Part shown: positions 28,443 to 36,531 of the stretch, piece after piece
Layout of the letters: the number at the start of each line of letters is the position of its first letter
Position numbering within the stretch: position 1 is the stretch's first letter
Source of the DNA: Bacteroidota bacterium
Lineage (GTDB): Bacteria > Bacteroidota > Bacteroidia > B-17B0 > Aurantibacillaceae
Assembly (NCBI GenBank): GCA_016194985.1
Contig: JACQAK010000046.1
Span: 17,597 to 81,596 of the forward strand
Direction: 5' to 3'
Length of the DNA stretch: 64,000 nucleotides
Notes under the pieces: generated by a model
The model's input: the letters and a program-made list of their open reading frames with translations, nothing else
What the model was told of the DNA's origin: nothing
Databases searched by the model: none
Translations under genes and position numbers: made by a program

Positions 28443-29697
28443 TATGGCCAGTGGCTGGAACTGGATTATGCCTGGAGGAAGTCCATCCAGCTCTACATCT
28501 CAAAACCCTCAGGTAACTTATTCCAGTATTGGTACAAAAACAATTACGTTATATGCAACCAATGTTATTGGAACTACCAATACCAGTGCCGCATTTTCAA
28601 AAACCATTGCGATATATTCTATCCCGTCTGTTAATGCCACATCTGCAACTATTTGTGGAGGAACAAGTGCTACATTAACCGCCAGCGGAGCAACAAGCTA
28701 TACATGGAGTTCAGGACAAAATACAGCATCTGTTACAGTAACCCCTTCAGCAACTACCATATATACTGTAACAGGATCAACCAACGGATGTTCAAATTCG
28801 GCGGTATCTTCCGTAATTATTCCTGCTACGTCTGCTCCAAGCATTTGCATGGTAACAGCAGACAGTGTGTTTGCCAACAATATCATTTATTGGGACAAAA
28901 CGATTTCGAGCAAAGTGGATAGTTTCATTATTTACAGAGAAGTAAGTACCAATACCTACAAACGTATCGGTGCTCAAAAATATTCTGCATTCAGTCGCTT
29001 TATTGATACGGCCCGTAGCGTAGGACCTGCCAACGGTGATCCTAACATTACCTCTTACCGTTATAAATTACAGTTACGTGATAGTTGTGGAAATTATAGT
29101 GCTTTAAGCCCATATCATAACTCTGTCTATTTTTATACCAATACAACAGGGACTTATTTATGGAATGCTTATACGATTGAAAATCAAACAACGCCTGTAA
29201 CAACTTACGATTTGTTTAGAGATAATTTTGCTACAGGAACATGGACCTTAGTAGGAAGCTGTGCAGGAAGCCAAACATCATTAAACGACCCGGCTTACTC
29301 TTCATACCCAAATGCCATTTGGAGGGTAGATGCTAATGGCTTTAACTGTAATCCTTCTGCCAGAACCAATCAACAGTTAAGCAAGTCAAAATCCAATGTT
29401 AAAAATAATTTCAATGCCGGCGGTATTCCAACAAACATTACTTCTGCAGAATTAAATTCGTTGGTTAGCTTGTCTCCAAATCCTGCTACTACTGAACTAG
29501 CAGTGCATTTTAGTAATACAATCAATATTGCTACCAAATTATCTGTAACGGATGTTTTAGGAAAAGTAGTATTCTATTCAGAAATCAATGATGGAAATAC
29601 CGCCGTTATACCAGTTAATGAACTGACAAACGGAGTATATTTCATTAAAATTCAACAAGCGAAAAACTCAGTAGTTAAAAAATTTGTAAAGGAATAA
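28351..29697 (+). CDS. Secreted protein A, C-terminal part: PKD, Ig-like and T9SS sorting domain
   Basis: A 448-residue frame opening with a PKD domain (PPVANFSMPVSG, WNWIMPGGSPSSSTSQNPQV), then an Ig-like domain (ICGGTSATLTASGATSYTW), a roughly 190-residue module (YREVSTNTYKRIG, YRYKLQLRDSCGNYS) and a C-terminal T9SS sorting domain (SLSPNPATTELAVHF, NGVYFIKIQ, VKKFVKE). There is no signal peptide. The GTG at 28351 is the only start, because the frame is closed at 28327-28329. By itself it could not be exported, so it is the tail of the gene above. The module and CTD are repeated in the next gene. Confidence 0.8.
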   Translation: MRHLTPPVANFSMPVSGCIGQPIQLTDHSANMASGWNWIMPGGSPSSSTSQNPQVTYSSIGTKTITLYATNVIGTTNTSAAFSKTIAIYSIPSVNATSATICGGTSATLTASGATSYTWSSGQNTASVTVTPSATTIYTVTGSTNGCSNSAVSSVIIPATSAPSICMVTADSVFANNIIYWDKTISSKVDSFIIYREVSTNTYKRIGAQKYSAFSRFIDTARSVGPANGDPNITSYRYKLQLRDSCGNYSALSPYHNSVYFYTNTTGTYLWNAYTIENQTTPVTTYDLFRDNFATGTWTLVGSCAGSQTSLNDPAYSSYPNAIWRVDANGFNCNPSARTNQQLSKSKSNVKNNFNAGGIPTNITSAELNSLVSLSPNPATTELAVHFSNTINIATKLSVTDVLGKVVFYSEINDGNTAVIPVNELTNGVYFIKIQQAKNSVVKKFVKE

Positions 29698-29736
29698 TGA
29701 ACCATTTTTAATTTTTCAAAAACATATAACCAAGTC

Positions 29737-32700
29737 ATGCAACAAAAACACATTTTTAATTTTATTCTAATCATTATTCTTTCAATTAGCTGTAGGACAA
29801 CTGCACAAAATTTTGTTTGGGCAAAGTCTTTTGGTAGTGCTGGCAGTGGTATTTTTAGTCAGTCTTATGATTGGGCTCAAGAGATGGTAACTGATCCATC
29901 GGGCAATGTAATAGTTGCTGGTGGCTTTAATAATACCGTTGATTTTGACCCGGGCATTGGAGTAACTAATTTAACGTCTGCTGGTGGACGAGATATTTTT
30001 ATTGCTAAATTTAATACCAATGGAGGATTGATTTGGGCTAAACGAATTGGGAATACTACCGATAATGACAACATTTCAGATTTAAAATGTGATGCAAATG
30101 GAAATATTTTTTATATAGGACAGTTTACAGGGACTGTAGATTTTGATCCAGGCGCTTCTACCTCTAATTTGGTTTCAAACGGTGGTAGTGATATGTTTTT
30201 TTCTTGTCTTGATCCAAATGGAAATATGTTGGGAACTCCCTTTAAAATTGGCAGTACAAGCACAGATTATGGTGTAGCGCTAACAATTGATAATGCAGGA
30301 TCTGTTTATGTAACAGGAGCATTTACAGGAACAGTAGATTTCGATATATCAGCCTCTACCTATAACTTAACCTCACATGGCTTACAAGATATTTTTGTTT
30401 TTAAGTATAATAATATAGCAACTTCTCCTTCATTTGTATGGGCCAGTATAATGGGAGGAGCTAATAGTGAAAGTCCAAGTGATATTGAGTTAAATACAGC
30501 TCAAAATTATTTGTACATGGTTTGTGCTTATACAGCAAGTATAACAAATGGAGTTACCTCTTTTACTGCGGCTGGTGCTTCCGATGTTTATATGCAACGA
30601 ATACCAGCTGCGACTGGCGGTTTAAATTTAGCGAAATCATTTGGAGGAACTGATAACGATGGAGTAACTGATCTTGCAATAGATGCATTGGATAATCTTT
30701 ATTTGACAGGTAGTTTTGCAGGCGCTTGTGATTTTGATCCAAGTCCGGGTGTTAGCCAATTAATTGTTCAAACAGCAAATGATAATGATGGATATATAAG
30801 TAAATTGAATTCAAATTTTGTATTTAGCTGGGTACAACATATTGAAAGTACATCATCGGATGGTGGTACCAAAATTATTTTAGATTCAGATAAAAATATT
30901 TTACTGGAAGGTTTTTTTACAGGCCCAGATGTAGATTTAGATTTAAGTGCAGCCGGAACATATACTGTTAGTAATATTGGTGGCACTAATGTAGATGGAT
31001 TATTAATAAAAATGGATCCTGCTGGAAATTTTGTATGGGGTAAAAACTGGGGAAACAGCAGTGGGGTTAACGCTGAAGGGTTTGCCCTTGATGCACATAA
31101 TAATATTTTTATATGCGGCGATTATTTTGGAACCTGTGATTTTGACCCAAGTCCAACTAGTACCTATTCATTAACTGCAAATTTATACGGTTCAGATGCA
31201 TATATGTTTAAACTTTCGTGCACCCCTCCATCTACAGTTACCACAACATCCAATATAACACCGCTTTGTATGGGAAGTAGCGCCACAAGAACAATTGCAT
31301 TAGCATCAACTCCCGAACTGGGTGTTACGTATTCCTGGGGAACTCTTGGTTCATCCGGTATTTCCTTTTCGCCAACTACTGGTACAGCCACAACCATATC
31401 ATATAGTCCAACTACAACATTTAGTATTGTGGTAACTGCTACTAATGTCTGTGGAACATCGACAACAATGGTTCAATCTGTTACTCCTTATTCGTTGCCT
31501 TCCATTTCAATCAGTATTGTTCCTTCTCCCACTATATGCTATGGTGACCCTGCAGCATTTACTGCTTCCGGAGCCTCCACCTATACATGGAATCCATCGT
31601 ATATTCTTAACGGTATGCCAACTGTGCATACTTCAGGAGGAATCTTTACCGTTACAGCCACCGACGCAAATTCATGCGTCAATACAAAAACCGTAAATTT
31701 TACAGTAATAAACACGCCTTCCATTTCTATTACCGGTAAAAATCTGGTATGTTTAAATAAACCCAATACACTTGCGGCAAGCGGCGCCTCCACGTACACT
31801 TGGCTTCCGGGCTCTGTAACGGGATCCACTATTAATGCGCAGCCATCCGGCAACACGGTGTATACGGTTAATGCTCAAGACAGCTATGGCTGTAATGCTT
31901 CAAAAACATTTAGTTTAAATTTGGTAACACCTGTTACGCCATCTATCTGTGTTGTAACTGTTGATTCTTTATCGCAATTTAATCATATCATCTGGGATAA
32001 AACGCCATATAATAACGTGGATAGTTTTATTGTGTATCGTGAAGTCAGCACCGGAACTTATAGACGAATTGGCTCTTTACATCAGTCGGCTTATAGTGAG
32101 TTTATTGATACGGCCAGAAGTATAGGCCCTGCTAATGGTAACCCCAACATTACATCATACCGCTACAAATTACAATTACGGGATAGCTGTGGTAATTATA
32201 GTGCGATGAGTGCTTACCATAATTCTATTTATTTTATTTCCAACTCAACGGGTACTTACTTTTGGAACACCTATGATGTAGAAGGAGCTGCCAATACTCC
32301 TGTAAGTACGTTTAATCTGATAAGAGACAATACGGCCAGCGGAACATGGACCGTTGTGGGAAGCGCATCGGGAACTCAAACGTCGTTAAATGATCCTGCC
32401 TACGCAAGTTATCCAAATGGTGTTTGGAGAGTGGAAGCGCTTGGCTTCAATTGTTCTGCTTCATTTAAGTTATCACCTAACGCTCAAATCAATAAATCAA
32501 AATCCAATGTGAAAAATAATTTCAACATACCTCTTGGTATGAATACGATTAATCTGGATAAATTGATAAGCATCGCACCAAATCCTGCTACTACTGAAAT
32601 CACAATATCGTTTAATGAAGACATATCCATTAAAACAACCATTACGATCACGGATGTTCTTGGCAAAGCCATCAACAGTACTGAATTATATGAAGGAAAA

Positions 32701-32799
32701 AAAGCAGTGATGCCTGTTAATGAGCTAACCGACGGTTTTTATTTTATAAGGATTCAGCAGGGAAATAGTATAGCTATTAAGAAATTGGTTAAACACTAA
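29737..32799 (+). CDS. Secreted SBBP-repeat protein B with Ig-like modules and T9SS sorting domain
   Basis: A 1020-residue cell-surface protein. A signal peptide (about 1-24, ending in CRTTAQ) is followed by about six propeller-like SBBP repeats of about 60-70 residues (residues 25-490), each with a VDFDPG or CDFDPS motif and a nearby FVWAK-type strand, e.g. TGTVDFDPGASTSNL. Three Ig-like domains follow (about 495-730; ASTYTW-type cores), then the shared module and T9SS CTD (SIAPNPATTEITISF, DGFYFIRIQQG). It is exported by T9SS and probably structural or adhesive. The gene starts 39 bases after protein A and duplicates its last 285 or so residues. Confidence 0.88.
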   Translation: MQQKHIFNFILIIILSISCRTTAQNFVWAKSFGSAGSGIFSQSYDWAQEMVTDPSGNVIVAGGFNNTVDFDPGIGVTNLTSAGGRDIFIAKFNTNGGLIWAKRIGNTTDNDNISDLKCDANGNIFYIGQFTGTVDFDPGASTSNLVSNGGSDMFFSCLDPNGNMLGTPFKIGSTSTDYGVALTIDNAGSVYVTGAFTGTVDFDISASTYNLTSHGLQDIFVFKYNNIATSPSFVWASIMGGANSESPSDIELNTAQNYLYMVCAYTASITNGVTSFTAAGASDVYMQRIPAATGGLNLAKSFGGTDNDGVTDLAIDALDNLYLTGSFAGACDFDPSPGVSQLIVQTANDNDGYISKLNSNFVFSWVQHIESTSSDGGTKIILDSDKNILLEGFFTGPDVDLDLSAAGTYTVSNIGGTNVDGLLIKMDPAGNFVWGKNWGNSSGVNAEGFALDAHNNIFICGDYFGTCDFDPSPTSTYSLTANLYGSDAYMFKLSCTPPSTVTTTSNITPLCMGSSATRTIALASTPELGVTYSWGTLGSSGISFSPTTGTATTISYSPTTTFSIVVTATNVCGTSTTMVQSVTPYSLPSISISIVPSPTICYGDPAAFTASGASTYTWNPSYILNGMPTVHTSGGIFTVTATDANSCVNTKTVNFTVINTPSISITGKNLVCLNKPNTLAASGASTYTWLPGSVTGSTINAQPSGNTVYTVNAQDSYGCNASKTFSLNLVTPVTPSICVVTVDSLSQFNHIIWDKTPYNNVDSFIVYREVSTGTYRRIGSLHQSAYSEFIDTARSIGPANGNPNITSYRYKLQLRDSCGNYSAMSAYHNSIYFISNSTGTYFWNTYDVEGAANTPVSTFNLIRDNTASGTWTVVGSASGTQTSLNDPAYASYPNGVWRVEALGFNCSASFKLSPNAQINKSKSNVKNNFNIPLGMNTINLDKLISIAPNPATTEITISFNEDISIKTTITITDVLGKAINSTELYEGKKAVMPVNELTDGFYFIRIQQGNSIAIKKLVKH

Positions 32800-32871
32800 T
32801 AATTAGAATAACATTGCTGAAGGTGTTACTTTTTCTTCAATGATGCATTATATAAAAAACGACAAACTCAT

Positions 32872-33006
32872 ATGAAGTTCACCAAATATATTTGCATCAT
32901 GCTGGTTACCTTTATATTGATGGGCGCCATTAGTTCCTGCAGAACTCACCGCGACTGCAAAGGCAGAAAAAAGACAGCAAAAACAGCCATGGGCGGGTGG
33001 TTGTAA
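32872..33006 (+). CDS. Small lipoprotein, 44 residues
   Basis: An ATG at 32872 opens a 44-codon frame: MKFTKYICIMLVTFILMGAI followed by the lipobox SSC, then a short basic tail (RTHRDCKGRKKTAK) ending GGWL. The lipobox cysteine is at residue 23, so the mature lipopeptide would be only about 22 residues. It is followed 18 bases on by a perfect terminator. Similar short lipoproteins ending in W-L/W-M occur in Bacteroidota from memory. It is below usual length cut-offs. Confidence 0.7.
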   Translation: MKFTKYICIMLVTFILMGAISSCRTHRDCKGRKKTAKTAMGGWL

Positions 33007-33024
33007 ACTTAATTTTAATTCTTT

Positions 33025-33060
33025 AAAAAGCCCATTTATCAGTTGATAAATGGGCTTTTT
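33025..33060 (+). terminator. Intrinsic terminator
   Basis: A perfect 16-base stem, AAAAAGCCCATTTATC and its complement, around the loop AGTT, ending in a T run. It ends the protein B/lipoprotein unit. The remaining gap to serC (33061-33148) is AT-rich and holds no other feature that I can support. Confidence 0.92.
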
Positions 33061-33148
33061 ATTTTTTGAAAATTATATACTCAAAGATTATTTTATGCTA
33101 TTATAATAATTACTAATTTTACCCATCGAAAAACTAAACACTATCCTT

Positions 33149-34222
33149 ATGTCAAAAGTTCACAATTTTAGCGCAGGTCCCGGTATTTTACCTTTAGAGG
33201 TTTTAAAACAAGCGGCTGATGCCTGTATTAATTTCGACAATATGAATTTATCATTGTTGGAAATTTCTCACCGTAGTAAAAACTATGTAGCGGTTATGGA
33301 TGAAGCCCGCGCTTTAATTAAAGAATTATTTGAAGTAGGCGATGAATATGAAGTACTATATCTAGGTGGTGGTGCCAGTACGCAATTTGCGATGGTACCA
33401 TATAACTTGTTAACAGACAATGGATATGCGGCTTACGTTAATACAGGTGTTTGGGCAAGTAAAGCTATTAAAGAATCTAAGATCGTAGGTAATACAAAAG
33501 TAATTGCATCCTCAGAAGATAAAAACTTCAGCTATATACCAAAAGGCTATGAGGTTCCTAAGGATGCAGATTATCTTCACATTACATCTAATAATACTAT
33601 TTACGGAACTCAAATGAAAAGTTTTCCTAAATGCGACATTCCATTAGTATGTGATATGAGTTCCGACCTCTTTAGCAGAAAAGTAAATGCTAAAGATTTT
33701 GCCCTGATTTATGCCGGTGCACAAAAAAATATTGGTCCTGCGGGAAGTACCATGATTATGGTAAAAAAAGATATTCTTGGTAAAACAGGACGCAAAATGT
33801 TATCCATGTTGGATTATCAGGTACATATCAAAGGAGAGTCCATGTACAACACACCTCCTGTATTTCCGGTATATGTTACCATGTTAACCTTACGTTGGTT
33901 AAAGAAAAACGGAGGCATTAGCTGGGTGGAAAAACTGAATCAACAAAAAGCAGATTTATTATATAACGAAATCGACAGAAACTCTCAGTTTGTTGGAACG
34001 GCGGCAAAAGAAGACAGAAGTAATATGAATGCCTGTTTCTTACTGAATAAACCTGAATTGGAACCTGAGTTTGATAAGTTATGGAAAAGTGCTAATATAG
34101 ATGGTATTCGCGGGCACCGGGATGTAGGAGGATACAGAGCATCAATGTACAATGCGTTACCTATAGAAAGTGTGCAGGTATTAGTAGATGTTATGAAAGA
34201 ATTTGAAGCCAAATTTGCTTAA
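33149..34222 (+). CDS. serC: Phosphoserine aminotransferase
   Basis: A 357-residue class V aminotransferase. It converts 3-phosphohydroxypyruvate to phosphoserine in serine synthesis. The N-terminus KVHNFSAGPGILPLEVL is diagnostic. LSLLEISHRS and YLGGGASTQFAMVP are in place. The PLP lysine lies in YAGAQKNIGPAGS, K193. C-terminal GHRDVGGYRASMYNALP is the family ending. It is shorter than the E. coli enzyme by a few residues only. It is not in an operon with serA here. A terminator with a 15-base stem follows. Confidence 0.97.
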   Translation: MSKVHNFSAGPGILPLEVLKQAADACINFDNMNLSLLEISHRSKNYVAVMDEARALIKELFEVGDEYEVLYLGGGASTQFAMVPYNLLTDNGYAAYVNTGVWASKAIKESKIVGNTKVIASSEDKNFSYIPKGYEVPKDADYLHITSNNTIYGTQMKSFPKCDIPLVCDMSSDLFSRKVNAKDFALIYAGAQKNIGPAGSTMIMVKKDILGKTGRKMLSMLDYQVHIKGESMYNTPPVFPVYVTMLTLRWLKKNGGISWVEKLNQQKADLLYNEIDRNSQFVGTAAKEDRSNMNACFLLNKPELEPEFDKLWKSANIDGIRGHRDVGGYRASMYNALPIESVQVLVDVMKEFEAKFA

Positions 34223-34239
34223 TACCAATTAGTTTTTTT

Positions 34240-34271
34240 AAAGCCTGCATTTTAAATAAAATGCAGGCTTT
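34240..34271 (+). terminator. Intrinsic terminator after serC
   Basis: AAAGCCTGCATTTTA (34240-34254) and TAAAATGCAGGCTTT (34257-34271) form a perfect 15-base stem, followed by TTTTA. Confidence 0.92.
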
Positions 34272-34310
34272 TTTATGCACCTGTATTTTCAATAATCAGG
34301 GTCGTCATAT

Positions 34311-35033
34311 GTGAATATTTTAGTTATATTAGCAATAATTAATCCTGTGGCACGTTATAATCCAGTGAAATACATTTTTTTAAACATACTCTTGATATGC
34401 TATTTGTCCTCTTTTTCTCAGGACAATATACCTAAATTGCCAAAGTTTTTGATACGCGCCAATGTGGGTATACCTAAAGTAGCTTCCAGTAAACAATTCA
34501 GAACGTCCTTTACCGGAGTCATCACGGCTGATGCCAGTGTAAACTATAAATTGTTTTCCAACTTTTTTGTAGGCTTAGGATATTCCTACACCTACTTTAA
34601 ATGTCAAAAATATTTCAGAGACCCCTTACGTGACAATATCAATACAAATTTACAGGTACAGAATGGTTACTTAAAACTTGGCTATGATAAGTTTTTTAGC
34701 GACAATGGCTTTGCAACGTTTTCAGTAAACATGGGCTATAGCACAGGAGAATACAGGAGTATCCGCTATAAAAATGATTCTCTAATAGGAAAATACCCTA
34801 CATCATACGTTACAGGTTTTATTGAACCAATGGTTGGTTTATATTTCATTGTTGACCCAAATTTTGCAATTGGCGGACATTTGTCGTACAACTATAGCTT
34901 TACTCAATTCAATCCCTTGTCGCCTCAATTCAATCAGTGGGGGCCAAGTGATTACACCAAGCTATCCAATAAATGGAACATAAGTATGATAACTCTTGGC
35001 TTTGGCTTTTATTATGGCTTAGCTAAAAAATAA
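34311..35033 (+). CDS. Outer-membrane beta-barrel protein
   Basis: A barrel-like secreted protein of 240 residues from the GTG at 34311. The signal peptide proper (KYIFLNILLICYLSSFSQ) starts at a GTG at 34365, which would give 223 residues and is the better start by its position. Strands such as FFVGLGYSYTYFK, YLKLGYDKFF, FAIGGHLSYNYSF and ITLGFGFYYGLAKK indicate a small barrel. No family-specific motif is seen. It stands alone between serC and the permease. Confidence 0.7.
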   Translation: MNILVILAIINPVARYNPVKYIFLNILLICYLSSFSQDNIPKLPKFLIRANVGIPKVASSKQFRTSFTGVITADASVNYKLFSNFFVGLGYSYTYFKCQKYFRDPLRDNINTNLQVQNGYLKLGYDKFFSDNGFATFSVNMGYSTGEYRSIRYKNDSLIGKYPTSYVTGFIEPMVGLYFIVDPNFAIGGHLSYNYSFTQFNPLSPQFNQWGPSDYTKLSNKWNISMITLGFGFYYGLAKK

Positions 35034-35047
35034 GTTTAGCATTTTCA

Positions 35048-35140
35048 ACGCAGAGAGTCATAGTTTTTGAGTTCACTGAGTAATTAAAAGATATTTATAT
35101 TCTGTGTCCTCTTATTCCTCATTCACTCTGTGTTGAGAAA
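35048..35140. repeat. Degenerate CAACGCAGAG / CTCTGTGTTG repeat
   Basis: The convergent gap after the barrel gene carries CAACGCAGAGAGT near its start and ACTCTGTGTTG near its end, an imperfect inverted pair with TTCACTGAG and TTCTGTGTCCTC between. The unit resembles repeats built from (A)CGCAGAG/CTCTGTG steps seen in other Bacteroidota gaps. Confidence 0.45.
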
Positions 35141-35149
35141 TTAAGTAAT

Positions 35150-36391
35150 TTATTCAAATCGTAAACTCTCAATAGGATCTAACTGAGACGCGCGTTTAGC
35201 AGGGAGATAACCACTAATTAAACCCACAATCAAACATACCGTAAATCCGATAATAATCCATGTCCATGGCATAAAAAAAGAAGAACTTAAATTAAAGGAA
35301 ATCAAATTAGCGGCAATAATTCCCATCAAGATTCCAAAGAAACCACCACAGACGCATATCACAATACTTTCAATTAAAAATTGATTTTTAATGGTTTCGG
35401 AGGTGGCGCCCAATGCTTTTCTAATACCTATTTCTTTGGTACGTTCTGTTACCGACACTAACATAATATTCATTAAGCCGATAGAGGCGCCAATCAATGT
35501 GATAATGCCAATAATAAGCGCACCCATAGAAGCTTTACTGGTTAAACCAATCAGCATGCTTGCCAAACTGTCTGCCCTTGTGATTTCAAAATTATCTTCT
35601 TCCCCCAATGGAACTTTTCGTATTTTTCTGAATAAGCCATTGGCTTCTCCCAAAGCCAATTCCAACCAATGAGCATCTTTAGCCAATACGCTTATTGTAA
35701 AACTCATATCAGGTTTGCTAAAATATTGTCGGGCAGCAGTTAACGGGATGATACTAATTTTATCACCACCAAAACCCATGCTGTTTCCTTTACTGGCCAA
35801 CACTCCAATAACTTTATATTTACCGCCGTTAATCGTTACTGTTTTATCCAATGCTTTTTGTTTCCCTTTAAATAAAGCAAACTCTACATCTTTACCAATG
35901 ATCACAACATGAGAACCGCTAATGATTTCCTGTGGGGAAAAATTCCTTCCCTTTTCCAATTCATAACCGCTGGTAGCCAGATAGTTCTCATCACCTCCAA
36001 ATACCTGGATATTGGGATTCGTTTTTTCTGCCTCAAATTTTAAACGGGAATTAAAAGATGCCATGGTAGATACCGCTGTGGTTACCGGAAACACAAACTC
36101 ATCCTTAAACCGGATCGCTTCTTTATAGGTGATGGATTCGTATTGCTTGGCCCGTTTACCATGCCTGCCAACTTTTACATTCGTATCCTTGTTACGGATG
36201 GTGAACGAATTAGCGCCCATACTGGTAAAATTACTGTTAATGGAACCCTTCATTGCATCAATAGCCGAAGAAATCCCAACCAAAGCAGTAATACCAAAGA
36301 AAATAATCAGCATCGTTAAAAACGCCCTTAACTTATTGCCTTTAATCGAATCGGTAGCAACCTTAATATTTTCTTTCAGCAGTAATGCCAT
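35150..36391 (-). CDS. ABC transporter permease, MacB/FtsX family
   Basis: A 413-residue permease: one N-terminal membrane segment after GNKLRAFLTMLIIFFGI, a large periplasmic MacB-type domain (about 45-270) and three C-terminal segments. Motifs include GASIGLMNIMLVSVTERTKEIGIRKALGAT before TM3 and PAKRASQLDPIESLRFE at the end, both diagnostic of MacB-like exporters. No ATPase or periplasmic adaptor gene is next to it, so it must work with partners encoded elsewhere. The substrate is unknown. Confidence 0.93.
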   Translation of the reverse strand: MALLLKENIKVATDSIKGNKLRAFLTMLIIFFGITALVGISSAIDAMKGSINSNFTSMGANSFTIRNKDTNVKVGRHGKRAKQYESITYKEAIRFKDEFVFPVTTAVSTMASFNSRLKFEAEKTNPNIQVFGGDENYLATSGYELEKGRNFSPQEIISGSHVVIIGKDVEFALFKGKQKALDKTVTINGGKYKVIGVLASKGNSMGFGGDKISIIPLTAARQYFSKPDMSFTISVLAKDAHWLELALGEANGLFRKIRKVPLGEEDNFEITRADSLASMLIGLTSKASMGALIIGIITLIGASIGLMNIMLVSVTERTKEIGIRKALGATSETIKNQFLIESIVICVCGGFFGILMGIIAANLISFNLSSSFFMPWTWIIIGFTVCLIVGLISGYLPAKRASQLDPIESLRFE

Positions 36392-36531
36392 ACTACAAAA
36401 ATAACCATTTACAAGAGATTTGATTTACCGTTGGTGTAGGAAAATAACTTCATATTGCGCATAACTTTTTTTATACATTTTAAAATTAAGCTATAATTTA
36501 AGGCGTTGTATTTAACTATTAATAACAAACC

